Source: Pseudomonas marginalis (GTDB lineage Bacteria; Pseudomonadota; Gammaproteobacteria; Pseudomonadales; Pseudomonadaceae). Taken from it: a stretch of 64,000 nucleotides of DNA. Positions 1-8,549 of the stretch are shown piece after piece. The DNA lies in NCBI RefSeq assembly GCF_008692035.1, contig NZ_VTFG01000002.1, positions 1 through 64,000 of the forward strand, given 5' to 3'. A model generated the notes under the pieces. That model did no database searches. It saw only the letters and a program-made list of their open reading frames with translations, and was not told the origin of the DNA. Each line of letters starts with the position of its first letter. Position 1 is the first letter of the stretch. A program made the position numbers and the translations under genes.

Positions 1-1001
1 TGCCCGGTGAGCGAGGCCTGCACCGCGATTTGCGCGGTCTCCAGGTCGCGGATTTCACCGATCATGATGATGTCCGGGTCCTGGCGCAGGATCGCCCGCA
101 GGGCCAGGCCGAAAGTCATATCGATCTTGGCGTTGACCTGGATCTGGCTGATGCCCGGCAGGTCGTATTCCACCGGGTCCTCCACGGTGAGGATATTGCT
201 GGTGCTCGCATCCAGCCGCGCCAGGGCGGCGTACAGGCTGGTGGTCTTGCCGCTGCCCGTAGGCCCGGTGACCAGCACGATGCCATGGGGCTGGCGGATC
301 AAGGTGTCGAGGCGCGCCAGCAGCTGCGGCTCCATGCCCAGGGTCTCCAGTTGCAGCCGCCCGGCCTGCTTGTCGAGCAAGCGCATCACCACGCGCTCGC
401 CATGCCCGGTGGGCACGGTCGACACACGAATATCAATCGGCCGACCCGCCACGCGCAAGGCGATACGACCGTCCTGGGGCAGGCGTTTTTCGGCGATATC
501 GAGCTGGGCCATGATCTTGATCCGCGACACCAGCGCACCATGCAGCGCCTTGCGCGGCGACACCACATCCCGCAAGGTGCCGTCGACGCGGTAGCGCACC
601 ACGGAGTGGGTTTCATAGGGCTCGATATGGATATCACTGGCCTCGTCCCGCGCGGCCTGGGTAAGCAAGGCGTTGATCATGCGGATCACCGGCGCGCCGT
701 CCTGGGTGTCGAGCAGGTCGGTGATCTCGGGCATGTCCTGCATCAGGCGGTCAAGGTCGACCTCGTTTTCCGCCGCTCCCACCACGGCGGCGGCGCTGCC
801 CGTATCGGCATAAGCACTGGCGAGGAGGCCATCGAGTTCGTCGTCGCGTACCTGCTCGAGGTGGGCCTGGCCGAACTGGCGCCGTACTTCGCTGATGGAC
901 CAACCGGGGGTGGAGGGGCAGACGGTGAGCAGCATGCCGTCGGCGCCGGGGCGCAGGAGGATGCGTTGGGATTTGGCCCAGGCGTAGGGCAACAGACTCA
1001 T
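1..1001 (-). CDS. hxcR: Type II secretion ATPase HxcR (GspE family), 3' end outside window
   Basis: This is the cytoplasmic ATPase that powers the type II secretion pseudopilus. I translated it by hand from the minus strand: it starts at 1001 (MSLLPYAWAKSQ) behind a GGAGAGGGG ribosome site and runs off the left edge after 333 residues; the family is usually about 450-500. Walker A GPTGSGKT is at about residues 246-253, and GEIRDLETAQ near the cut end is the Walker B/His-box region. The tetracysteine zinc region that many members carry would lie beyond the window. It is the last visible gene of the leftward run T-X-Y-Z-Q-R. The hxc name rests on gene order plus the lipidated secretin next door. 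Confidence 0.93.
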   Translation of the reverse strand, partial: MSLLPYAWAKSQRILLRPGADGMLLTVCPSTPGWSISEVRRQFGQAHLEQVRDDELDGLLASAYADTGSAAAVVGAAENEVDLDRLMQDMPEITDLLDTQDGAPVIRMINALLTQAARDEASDIHIEPYETHSVVRYRVDGTLRDVVSPRKALHGALVSRIKIMAQLDIAEKRLPQDGRIALRVAGRPIDIRVSTVPTGHGERVVMRLLDKQAGRLQLETLGMEPQLLARLDTLIRQPHGIVLVTGPTGSGKTTSLYAALARLDASTSNILTVEDPVEYDLPGISQIQVNAKIDMTFGLALRAILRQDPDIIMIGEIRDLETAQIAVQASLTG

Positions 1002-1047
1002 ACCCCTCTCCCACAGGAATACAGATTTGGTCCTGCGTAGAGCAGGC

Positions 1048-3378
1048 TCACGGTCGTGCACCTACAGGCACCGCCCGAATCACCGCCCTCGGCCCCTGCT
1101 GCTGCCCGCCCGGAATCCCCTTCTCCACCACCGGCAACTGCGGCGCCTGCACATCCGGCATCGCCCAGCTGTGTTCTGGCTGGGAATGGCCCTGGGCACG
1201 GCGCATGTAGTCATAGCGGTTCAGGGTGATCGCGCGTCCGGCACCACTGTCGCGGATGATATACGGGCGCAGGAACACCATCAGGTTGGTCTTGGTGACC
1301 GCCCGGCGCTCATTGCGAAACAGCACACCCAGCCCCGGAATGCTCGACAGCCACGGCACGGCTTCATTGCTCTGGCTGTAACCGTCCTGGAGCAGGCCAC
1401 CGAGGACCATGATCTGCCCGTCGTCGAGCAAAATACTGGTGTCGATCGCGCGCTTGTTGGTAACGATGCCGGCCGACGCGGCGCTGCTGGACGCGCGCTC
1501 ATCGATGCTGCTGACTTCCTGGTAAATATCGAGTTTGACCGTGCCACCCTCGGAGATTTGTGGGCGCACATTCAGCTTCAAGCCGACCTCTTCACGGGTG
1601 ACCGTCTGGAACGGATTATTGCTGGTACCGCCGCCACCGGTCACGTAGCTGCCACTGACAAACGGAATAGTCTGGCCCACAAAAATACTGGCCGCCTCGT
1701 TATCCAGGGTCAGCAGGTTCGGCGTCGACAGGACGTTGCTGCCGCCTTTGCTTTTAAGCGCGCGGGCCAACACCTTGAGGTCCATGACCTTGCCAATGCC
1801 GGGCACATCCACAGTACCGTTGATGAAGCCGAGGCTGAGCCCGCCAGGCAGCACATCAACGCTGGTCTTGCCATTCAGGTTGAACCCCGCACCACCCAGG
1901 TTAGTCCCGCCGATCACGCCTTTGCCGGCCAGGTCGCCGCTCTGCCACTGCACGCCGAACTCATTGGCATCGTCCTCGCCGACTTCAACGATAAGGCTTT
2001 CAATCACCACTTGGGCGCGGCGCTGGTCGAGCATGTCGATGACTTCACGCAGGTTGCGGTACAGCGGCTCCGGGGCAGAAATCAGCAAGGTGTTGGTGGT
2101 CGAGTCGGCCTGGAGGGTCACGCCACCGGCGGTGAAGGCGACGTTTTGCTCACTCGTTTGCCCGCCGGGCTGGCTGCTCGAGCTGCCGGTCGTCTGCGCC
2201 GACTCATTGGCGCTGGTGGTACTGCCTTGGCCACTGCCCTGCCCGGTCTGGCTGCCGGAGATATTGGCACCCATTGTGCTGAGGGCCGACCGCGCATTGT
2301 CACCGCCACCGCTGTCGCTTTCACCGGTCAGCAAACCGCGTAACGACTGCGCCAGTTTCGCGGCCTGGGCGTTGCGCAGGTACACCACGTGCAAATTGCT
2401 TGGGTTGGCTTGGGCGTTATCCAGCTTGTAGATCAGGTTACGCGCCAACTCGGTCCGCTCCGGGCTGCCGGCACGAATCACGATCGCGTTGGAGCGCGGG
2501 TCGCCCACCACCGTGATTTTCTGCGTCGGATCGCTGCCCGGCTGCTCCAGCAGTTGCGAGACCATCTCGGCGATATCCACGGCGATCCCGTTTTGAACCT
2601 GCACCACGTCGGTGTCGATGGCGCTCGGGGTATCGATACCGTCGATAAGCTGCGCCACCCGCGCCAGGTTCTCGGCGTAGTCGGTGACAACGATGGTGTT
2701 GTTGCCCGGATAGGCGTTGATCGGGTTGTTCGGCGAAACGATCGGGCGCAGCACCGGGATCAGATTCACCGCGTTTTCGTATTGCAGGCGGAAGGTGCGC
2801 GTGAGCATGCCGCTGCCGCCCGGCTTGTCGGCACTGTAGATCGGCCCGCCGAGCAGCTTGGCATCGGCCTCGGGCACCACGTGCGCGATACCTCCCACAT
2901 CCACCACGCTGAAGCCCTGCATGCGCAATGCCGCCAGCAGCATGTCGTAGGCCTGATGCGCCGGCACCTGCCCTTCGGAAACCAGCGTGAGGGAGCCCTT
3001 GACACGCGGGTCGACCAGGAACTGCTGCCCCGTCGCACGGGACAACGCCCGCACCACGGCTTGAATGTCGGCTTCGACGAAATTCAGCGTGACCGGTTGA
3101 TCGCCCAAGGGTTTGTTCGGCGCCACGCCGCTGTGACCGGCACCGCCGCCACGTGCGGGGTGGGTAACCTTGTGCAAGGGCCGCGACTGCCGTTCGATTT
3201 GCACTTGCGCACGCTGCCGGTCTACCAAGGCATCGCCGCTGCGCTGGGTGGTGGCCAGGGGCAGGCCGAGCTCACTGTCCTGGGGTAAATCCGCCGTGGG
3301 CTGCGCGCTGCACGCCCCCAGTGCGAGCAACAGAAACGGCGCAGCCGTGCGTACATAATGGGAACCTGACCACTTCAT
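1048..3378 (-). CDS. hxcQ: Type II secretion outer-membrane liposecretin HxcQ (GspD family)
   Basis: This secretin forms the outer-membrane channel of the type II system. It has 776 residues. The N-terminus is a lipoprotein signal with lipobox LGAC (residues 20-23) and Ser after the Cys, which does not favour inner-membrane retention. N-domains follow from about residue 88. A Ser/Gly/Gln-rich linker lies at about 360-400, and the C-terminal secretin domain (VGLKLNVRPQISEGG region, then LGGLLQDG and VPWLSSIPGLG) fills the last third. HxcQ of P. aeruginosa is known as a self-piloting liposecretin, so the lipobox supports the Hxc assignment. The start overlaps the hxcZ stop by 4 bases (ATGA). 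Confidence 0.95.
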   Translation of the reverse strand: MKWSGSHYVRTAAPFLLLALGACSAQPTADLPQDSELGLPLATTQRSGDALVDRQRAQVQIERQSRPLHKVTHPARGGGAGHSGVAPNKPLGDQPVTLNFVEADIQAVVRALSRATGQQFLVDPRVKGSLTLVSEGQVPAHQAYDMLLAALRMQGFSVVDVGGIAHVVPEADAKLLGGPIYSADKPGGSGMLTRTFRLQYENAVNLIPVLRPIVSPNNPINAYPGNNTIVVTDYAENLARVAQLIDGIDTPSAIDTDVVQVQNGIAVDIAEMVSQLLEQPGSDPTQKITVVGDPRSNAIVIRAGSPERTELARNLIYKLDNAQANPSNLHVVYLRNAQAAKLAQSLRGLLTGESDSGGGDNARSALSTMGANISGSQTGQGSGQGSTTSANESAQTTGSSSSQPGGQTSEQNVAFTAGGVTLQADSTTNTLLISAPEPLYRNLREVIDMLDQRRAQVVIESLIVEVGEDDANEFGVQWQSGDLAGKGVIGGTNLGGAGFNLNGKTSVDVLPGGLSLGFINGTVDVPGIGKVMDLKVLARALKSKGGSNVLSTPNLLTLDNEAASIFVGQTIPFVSGSYVTGGGGTSNNPFQTVTREEVGLKLNVRPQISEGGTVKLDIYQEVSSIDERASSSAASAGIVTNKRAIDTSILLDDGQIMVLGGLLQDGYSQSNEAVPWLSSIPGLGVLFRNERRAVTKTNLMVFLRPYIIRDSGAGRAITLNRYDYMRRAQGHSQPEHSWAMPDVQAPQLPVVEKGIPGGQQQGPRAVIRAVPVGARP

Positions 3379-3884
3379 GATGCTTCCTTAGCGCCGTGCA
3401 TCCGATCCATACGGACGGTTCCTGTGAGAGTGCCTGCCGTGTTGTCGGCCGAGGCTTCGCCGGCGCGTTGCAAACGGGCCTCCACCACGTCCAGCGAAAA
3501 TTGCCTTGGGTCACTCAATAACCAGCCGAGCACCGCATCGGCGGGGGCCGCGTCCAGTGTCAGTTGCCAGGACAGATCCTGGGCCTGCAACCGGTAGTGT
3601 CCCGCCAGGCCGGCGGCGTCGAGAGATTGCCGCAATGAGTGCTCAAGGTCCAGCCCGACAGGCGTGGTGACCTCGCGAAGCAACAGCGCCAGTGCCTGGC
3701 TCTGGGCGCGCAGCTTCGGGGTTTCGACTTGCCAATAGTCAATGTTCTTAAGCGCTGGCTGGATCAGCGACAGCCAGACCAACAGGCCGGCGAGAAAAAC
3801 CGCCGCACCGCTGAGCATGGTTTTTTCCCGCGGAGCCAACGCTTTCCAGCGTCCGTTGAAGGCCATCAGCCGCGGATTATTCAT
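3375..3884 (-). CDS. hxcZ: Type II secretion inner-membrane protein HxcZ (GspM family)
   Basis: This is a small bitopic inner-membrane protein of the assembly platform, partner of the GspL-type protein. I chose the start at 3884 (MNNPRLMAFNGRWKAL), giving 169 residues. It overlaps the hxcY stop by 8 bases; a longer reading from 3938 would sit deep inside hxcY. A basic N-terminus and LAPREKTMLSG, typical of GspM, precede one membrane helix (about residues 26-44) and a periplasmic domain with QPALKNIDYWQ. Sequence conservation in this family is low, so the call rests mostly on the helix, the size and the position between gspL- and gspD-like genes. Confidence 0.85.
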   Translation of the reverse strand: MNNPRLMAFNGRWKALAPREKTMLSGAAVFLAGLLVWLSLIQPALKNIDYWQVETPKLRAQSQALALLLREVTTPVGLDLEHSLRQSLDAAGLAGHYRLQAQDLSWQLTLDAAPADAVLGWLLSDPRQFSLDVVEARLQRAGEASADNTAGTLTGTVRMDRMHGAKEAS

Positions 3885-5016
3885 CGTCGTTTTCCACGCT
3901 GGAATCACCCTCTCCCGACGCGGGTTCGGCCATCGCACTCAGCGTCCAGATGCGCTCGTTGCGGTGGGCGGAAAGTCCCGCCTGGCTCAGCGCAGCCTGT
4001 ACAGCGCCGTCGGCAGCGGGAGTGGCTTCGGCGGTCATCTGCAGCTGCAACTGGCGCTCGCTGAAGGTCAGCTGCTGGACGCTGCCAGCCATGAACGGCA
4101 GCGCCATGGCGGCTTGCTGCACCAGGTAAGCAAAGTCGTGATTGAGCTGCGCGGGCCCGCCCCCTTGCCGGATCGCCAACTGCTGGCGAGCCTGTTGCAG
4201 AGGGTTGAGAATCACCGGCAACTCGGGAAATGCGTGCTTCACGCGCTGGCTCATCTGCTGCTTGAGCTGCTGCCCTTGCGCAACTTCGCGGGCGGCGTAA
4301 AGGTTGAGCCCGGCCACCCAGACACCCACGGCCAACGCACAACAGCCCAACGCCCGCCCCCAACCGGCCGCCGGTGCAGTGCGCCGGCCGACCCCGGCGT
4401 GCAATCCCCAGCCAGGGGCAGCGCCGTTCCAGCACTGGTGGTCCACGGGCCACAGCACACTTTCGCCGGTGGCGGCGAGCGCTTCCAGGCGGTCCTCAAC
4501 CAACGGTTCCACCGCCCCATGGGCGAGGCTGAAACGCAGCAGCAACTGGCCCTCTACCACACACCCATTGACCTGCCCGGCCGCTGGCACGGCTAAGCGG
4601 TAAGGCGCCGGATACAGGCCGCCCAGCTTCAATCCGTGCAGGCCAAGCAACTGACCGAGGCGATCCAGTACAGCCTTGGGCAGCCAGCTCAGGTGCACCT
4701 GTCCATCGGTATCGCGAGCGCTGTGCGCCACATGCATCTGCTCGCTGGGCCCCAGGATCAACGCCTGCGCAGCGCAGGTAACCGCCGCATCGATACGGGA
4801 CGCTGACAGCGGCGGTAGCTCGATGCGAGTAAGTACCGTGTCCATGGGGTGAAGGAAACACTCGACGGCCTGAGACTTGACCCGTTGTCCCAGCTGGCCA
4901 AGGGTGCTGATGCCGGTATGGCTGACGTGCCCCTTGCGGTCCAGTTGCGCGAACTCAAGCTCGGTGTCCGACGTCAAGGACTCCAGCGGCGGCAAGGCAA
5001 GGCGCAGGCGCGTCAT
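3877..5016 (-). CDS. hxcY: Type II secretion assembly-platform protein HxcY (GspL family)
   Basis: GspL-type proteins couple the cytoplasmic ATPase to the inner-membrane platform. The start at 5016 (MTRLRLALPPLESL) gives 379 residues and overlaps the hxcX stop by 4 bases (ATGA); an upstream start at 5130 would lie inside hxcX. The N-terminal two thirds is an actin-like cytoplasmic domain. A hydrophobic segment (LGCCALAVGVWVAGLNLYAA) lies at about residue 240, followed by a periplasmic part. The order and tight overlaps with hxcX, hxcZ and hxcQ indicate translational coupling. Confidence 0.87.
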   Translation of the reverse strand: MTRLRLALPPLESLTSDTELEFAQLDRKGHVSHTGISTLGQLGQRVKSQAVECFLHPMDTVLTRIELPPLSASRIDAAVTCAAQALILGPSEQMHVAHSARDTDGQVHLSWLPKAVLDRLGQLLGLHGLKLGGLYPAPYRLAVPAAGQVNGCVVEGQLLLRFSLAHGAVEPLVEDRLEALAATGESVLWPVDHQCWNGAAPGWGLHAGVGRRTAPAAGWGRALGCCALAVGVWVAGLNLYAAREVAQGQQLKQQMSQRVKHAFPELPVILNPLQQARQQLAIRQGGGPAQLNHDFAYLVQQAAMALPFMAGSVQQLTFSERQLQLQMTAEATPAADGAVQAALSQAGLSAHRNERIWTLSAMAEPASGEGDSSVENDDE

Positions 5017-5936
5017 ACGCCCAGCCTCGACCAGATCACCCTGGGCATTGCGTCTTCCGGACGATGCAGCAGCGCAGCCAGGTGCACACGGCGCTGATTG
5101 CGGCGGGCCTGCCCCTGGAGCAGGAACCACTCACTGGTGATCCCGACGTTGAGGTGATCCACGTTCAAGTTGGGCAATCGCGCACGGTTAACGAAGTCAC
5201 CGCGGTTGATAAACCACTGGCCGCGATCGCGCTCGGCGACCAACGCCTTGGCCTGCGCCCAGGACAAACCCGGCACCACCGCGGCCAGCACCTCAGCGCT
5301 GGCCGTATTGCCGTTGACCCAGGTGTTGACCGGAAGAATGCTGACGTAACGCTCGAGCCGCGCCAGGACCCGCTCATTGAGGCCTTCGATACCGCGTAAT
5401 TGATCAAGACTGCGCAGCATCGGCTGGGTGGCGGGTAATGGCGGGGGTGGCTGCCCCACTGTTGAGGCAACCGGCCTATGTGGGTAGGCTGCAATCACGC
5501 GTTGGCTGATGCGCTGCGCCAGGCGGGCCTCGACACCGATCATCTCGCACAACCGCTCAAAGCTGCGCATCTGCCCGAGATCAACAGACTCTTGGGCGAT
5601 TAAATTGCGCAGGTTGAACTTGCCTTGCAGGTCCTCAAGGCGGCCTTCGAATTCGCCGTCCTGAGCGGTGTTGATCGGCCGGGCCCATGGCTGGTCAAGC
5701 CGCGTCAGCACATCCTGCTCGCGGGCGTCCCGGAGCAATCGCCGGCTGACTTCCAGGCCGCCCAGCAGTGATGCACTGCCCTGCACTCGCGCCTGCTCGG
5801 CCTCAAGCGAACGGGTAAAAACGCTCTGGCGGGTGAGCATGCCGGCGGCGAACACAGCGACCACCGCCGCGATCAGCATCGCGCTGATAATCGCCATGCC
5901 GCGCTGTTTCGCCCCGGTGGGCGAGTGTGATTTCAT
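5013..5936 (-). CDS. hxcX: Type II secretion minor pseudopilin HxcX (GspK family)
   Basis: GspK is the large minor pseudopilin at the pilus tip. The 307-residue product starts MKSHSPTGAKQRG followed by MAIISAMLIAAVVAVFAAGM, a prepilin-peptidase-type leader ending in Gly13. The following helix lacks the usual Glu at mature position 5, which is the hallmark of GspK. The large globular domain (YVSILPVNTWVNGNTASAEVLAAVVPGLSWAQA) matches the GspK helical region, including the NVNTA-like segment before the SAM-like helices. It lies 8 bases downstream of hxcT and overlaps hxcY. Confidence 0.92.
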   Translation of the reverse strand: MKSHSPTGAKQRGMAIISAMLIAAVVAVFAAGMLTRQSVFTRSLEAEQARVQGSASLLGGLEVSRRLLRDAREQDVLTRLDQPWARPINTAQDGEFEGRLEDLQGKFNLRNLIAQESVDLGQMRSFERLCEMIGVEARLAQRISQRVIAAYPHRPVASTVGQPPPPLPATQPMLRSLDQLRGIEGLNERVLARLERYVSILPVNTWVNGNTASAEVLAAVVPGLSWAQAKALVAERDRGQWFINRGDFVNRARLPNLNVDHLNVGITSEWFLLQGQARRNQRRVHLAALLHRPEDAMPRVIWSRLGV

Positions 5937-5944
5937 GGCCGCGC

Positions 5945-6403
5945 TTAGAGCTGCCAGGATCCGATATCGGCATTCACACCGTCGCCATCAGGCTGTCCGT
6001 CGGCACCGAGGGAGAAGATGTCGACTTCGCCGTTCGCGCCGGGATTCAAGTAATGGTAAGGACGGCCCCAGGGGTCGTTGGGCAGGCGCTCCAGGTAAGA
6101 ACGCCAGTTGGTATTTTTTGCATCTGCCGGGCGCTCGACCAGTACCTTGAGGCCCTGGTTCATGTTGGGATAGGTGCCGTGGTCGAGGCGATAAAGCTTG
6201 AGCGCCTGCATCAGGCCGGCGACGTCCTGCTTGGCCGCAATCGCCCTGGCCTGGTCCGGACGGTCCAGCACTTTAGGCACGACAATCGCCGCCAGAATGC
6301 CGAGGATGACCACCACCACCATGATCTCGATCAGCGTGAACCCTTGCTGAGCGTGGCGGGCGCGAGGCCCATATTTGATGCGCGCGAAATCCATATCCAC
6401 CAT
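5945..6403 (-). CDS. hxcT: Type II secretion major pseudopilin HxcT (GspG family)
   Basis: This is the main pseudopilus subunit. The 152-residue product has the prepilin leader ending in Gly21, then FTLIE with Glu at mature position 5 and a long hydrophobic helix ending near VVPKV. The C-terminal half (LPNDPWGRPYHYLNPG and FSLGADGQPDGDGVNADIGSW) is the calcium-binding GspG fold. A start three codons in (6394) has a better-spaced AAGGA and is equally likely. It is the first gene of the leftward hxcTXYZQR run and is divergent from hxcV. Confidence 0.95.
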   Translation of the reverse strand: MVDMDFARIKYGPRARHAQQGFTLIEIMVVVVILGILAAIVVPKVLDRPDQARAIAAKQDVAGLMQALKLYRLDHGTYPNMNQGLKVLVERPADAKNTNWRSYLERLPNDPWGRPYHYLNPGANGEVDIFSLGADGQPDGDGVNADIGSWQL

Positions 6404-6531
6404 CCTTGGCTCGATCCTAATTCGGCGCGCAGTGTAACAAAACTAACTATCTGGATAGCAAAAATAATTGGCCGCTGCCCGCGGCTCCCTGAGTGCTACT
6501 CTACGGCGTGTTTTTACGCCAAGAGTGACCC
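6404..6531. promoter_or_regulatory. Divergent promoter region between hxcT and hxcV
   Basis: This is a 128-base gap between two outward-facing secretion genes. It is AT-richer than its surroundings (GTGTAACAAAACTAACTAT around 6432). Hxc in P. aeruginosa is induced by phosphate starvation, so a Pho box is expected, but the match to paired TGTCAT repeats is poor. I therefore make no operator call. Confidence 0.4.
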
Positions 6532-6918
6532 ATGGAGCTGTCGCGCAAGGAGCAGGGTTTTACATTGATCGAGGTGCTCGTGGCCTTGGCGATCATTGCC
6601 GTGGCGATGGCGGCGGCGGTCCGCGTTGCAGGCTTGATGACCCAGAGCAATGGGTTGCTGCGCGACCGCTCGATGGCGCTGCTGTCGGCCCAGGGCAGGC
6701 TCGCCGAACTGCGCCTGGAGGGACGCCTGCCCAGGGGACACAAAGCGTTTGACTGTGATCAGGGCCGCTTGCTGTTGCGTTGCGAACAGAGCATCGCACC
6801 GAGCGCCGATGGACGCCTGATGCGCGTCACCCTGCTGGTGTCGGAGCGCAAGCGCGAGGCGCCGCCGCTGGCGCGGGTGGAAACGCTGCTCAACCCGCCG
6901 AAGGCAACGCCCCAATGA
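6532..6918 (+). CDS. hxcV: Type II secretion minor pseudopilin HxcV (GspI family)
   Basis: This is a minor pseudopilin of the tip complex. It has 128 residues. The leader MELSRKEQG is cut before FTLIEVLVALAIIAVAMAAAV, with Glu at mature position 5. The short globular part with MALLSAQGRLAELRLEG is typical of GspI. It is transcribed away from hxcT and converges on hxcP with a 4-base gap. This split arrangement (W, U and V on one strand, P and T-R on the other) matches the Pseudomonas Hxc cluster. Confidence 0.9.
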   Translation: MELSRKEQGFTLIEVLVALAIIAVAMAAAVRVAGLMTQSNGLLRDRSMALLSAQGRLAELRLEGRLPRGHKAFDCDQGRLLLRCEQSIAPSADGRLMRVTLLVSERKREAPPLARVETLLNPPKATPQ

Positions 6919-6922
6919 GCGT

Positions 6923-7354
6923 TCAGGGTCGGGTCAAGCGCGGTAGCACCACCGAGTCCGGCAGCGTGCTGACCTTGATGCGGGTGTGCTGCGTGCCCCG
7001 CTCAATCACTACTGCATCGCCCTCGATCGCCGCCAGGCGCACACCCTGGGCCAATGACTCGCCCACCCGAAAACTGCGCGGCGGCCCCTCGTTCAGGCTC
7101 AGGATCGCCACCGCCCCGCGCGCGCCGGCCATCAGGCCGGAGACCTTGATGTCCACCACCGCCGGCTGGTTGGAAAACCACTGCAACGCAGGGGTATCCG
7201 GGCGAGCGGCCAAAACCGGCGGCTCGACCGGCGGCACCTGGGACTCGGCCGATGTCAGCAACACGGAGGACCAGACCAGCACCCCCGCGAGCGCCGTGGC
7301 CAATGCCACTGCCTGCACCACTCGCGGCGCGGTCAAACGAAAAATAGCGACCAA
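6923..7354 (-). CDS. hxcP: Type II secretion inner-membrane protein HxcP (short GspC family)
   Basis: GspC proteins link the inner-membrane platform to the secretin. The 143-residue product has one N-terminal membrane helix (VVQAVALATALAGVLVWSSVLL). A proline-rich stretch follows, then a single HR-like beta domain (GLMAGARGAVAILSLNEGPPRSFRVGESLAQGVRLAAIEGDAVVIERG). There is no PDZ or coiled-coil domain after it, so it is much shorter than classical GspC (about 270-300). It faces hxcV and is divergent from hxcU. Confidence 0.85.
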   Translation of the reverse strand: MVAIFRLTAPRVVQAVALATALAGVLVWSSVLLTSAESQVPPVEPPVLAARPDTPALQWFSNQPAVVDIKVSGLMAGARGAVAILSLNEGPPRSFRVGESLAQGVRLAAIEGDAVVIERGTQHTRIKVSTLPDSVVLPRLTRP

Positions 7355-7422
7355 GACAAAACCTCCTTGTTGTCCTGCCGGGCAGTCTACAGGAGAGACC
7401 CACGACGAAGGAGCGTTGTGTC

Positions 7423-7884
7423 ATGACCAAGGCCAATCAACAAGGCTTCACCCTGATCGAATTAATGGTGGTGCTGGTGATCATCGGCATCGCCTCGGCG
7501 GCGATCAGCCTGAGCATCAAACCCGACCCGTTGCAATTGCTGCGCAAGGACGCCAACCGCGTGGTCCAGATGCTGCAGATCGCCCAGGCCGAAGCCCGGG
7601 CCGACGGCCGCCCCATCACGTGGCGGGCCGACACTAAAGGGTTTCGCTTCAGTCGGCGCCACGAGTCTGGCCAGGGCTGGGATCACTTCATGAGCGACCC
7701 GCAACTGCGTCCCCGTGCCTGGGAAACCCCCTCGATGAGCGTGCGGGTAACCCCCAGGCAATCGGTGGTGCTGAATGCCGAATGGTTTGCCTCGCCCTTG
7801 CAACTGCAGCTTTCGGATGGCCAGCACCGCCTCGACATTCAACGCACGGCGACCGGCCAGATACGCGTGGCAAATGCACCATGA
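7423..7884 (+). CDS. hxcU: Type II secretion minor pseudopilin HxcU (GspH family)
   Basis: This is a minor pseudopilin. It has 153 residues and starts behind AAGGAG. The leader ends at Gly8, before FTLIELMVVLVIIGIASAAISLSI. The remaining sequence (LRKDANRVVQMLQIAQAEARADGRPITWRAD and a C-terminal SDGQHRLDIQR) is GspH-like. The stop overlaps the hxcW start (ATGA), so the two are translated together. Confidence 0.9.
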   Translation: MTKANQQGFTLIELMVVLVIIGIASAAISLSIKPDPLQLLRKDANRVVQMLQIAQAEARADGRPITWRADTKGFRFSRRHESGQGWDHFMSDPQLRPRAWETPSMSVRVTPRQSVVLNAEWFASPLQLQLSDGQHRLDIQRTATGQIRVANAP

Positions 7885-8486
7885 AAACTCACCAGCGCGG
7901 CTTTACCCTCATCGAAGTCATGGTGGCGATCATGCTGATGGCCATTGTCAGCCTGATTGCCTGGCGCGGCCTCGACAGCGTGAGCCGTGCCGACAGCCAT
8001 CTGCAGGCCAGCACTGAACAAACCGAAGCGTTGTTGCGCACACTCAACCAGCTGGACCGCGACCTGGCCCTGCGCGCCAGCGTTGAACTGAGAACGCCAG
8101 CCTTGAACGATGACGAACAGCCCGACGGTCTCGCCGCAATCAGCGTTCGCAGCTCCGACCAGCATGATTTTCAACTGAACGTGATTCGTAACGCAGCCCT
8201 TCCCGAAAACGGTCTGCAACGGGTGCGCTGGTGGCTGGAGGGTGACACGCTGTACCGCGCCACATCCGCAGCCAGTGATCGATACCCGTTACCTGCGCCC
8301 AAAAAAGCAGTGGCCGTCTTATCCGGTGTCAGCGACCTGCAAGTGCGCATCTGGGAACCGGGCCAAGGCTGGCGTCAGCTGGCCGGCAACCGTAAAGCCG
8401 ATCCCATCGGCCTGGAAATCAGCCTGACCCGCCAGACACCACAGGGGGAAGAACGTTATCGGCAAGTGGTGGGGCCGCTGCAATAA
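7881..8486 (+). CDS. hxcW: Type II secretion minor pseudopilin HxcW (GspJ family)
   Basis: This is the GspJ-type minor pseudopilin of the tip complex. I chose the start at 7881, giving 201 residues, because it overlaps the hxcU stop by 4 bases and places the prepilin leader MKTHQRG directly before FTLIEVMVAIMLMAIVSLIAWRGLDSV. The globular domain with LNQLDRDLALR, VRWWLEGDTLYR and DLQVRIWEPGQGW is characteristic of GspJ. It is the last gene of the cluster in this window. Confidence 0.9.
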   Translation: MKTHQRGFTLIEVMVAIMLMAIVSLIAWRGLDSVSRADSHLQASTEQTEALLRTLNQLDRDLALRASVELRTPALNDDEQPDGLAAISVRSSDQHDFQLNVIRNAALPENGLQRVRWWLEGDTLYRATSAASDRYPLPAPKKAVAVLSGVSDLQVRIWEPGQGWRQLAGNRKADPIGLEISLTRQTPQGEERYRQVVGPLQ

Positions 8487-8549
8487 GCGAGTCAGCGACG
8501 ACCAAGGTATCCACACGCCCTGGAGCGGGCAAAGCACTGAGCTCTCCGA

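Noticed and set aside
1027..2343. 438-codon frame on the plus strand inside hxcQ
   Set aside because: Shadow of a well-supported secretin gene; composition is typical of antisense frames.
6432..6450. Pho box between hxcT and hxcV
   Set aside because: Expected from P. aeruginosa Hxc, but the two half-sites match TGTCAT poorly.
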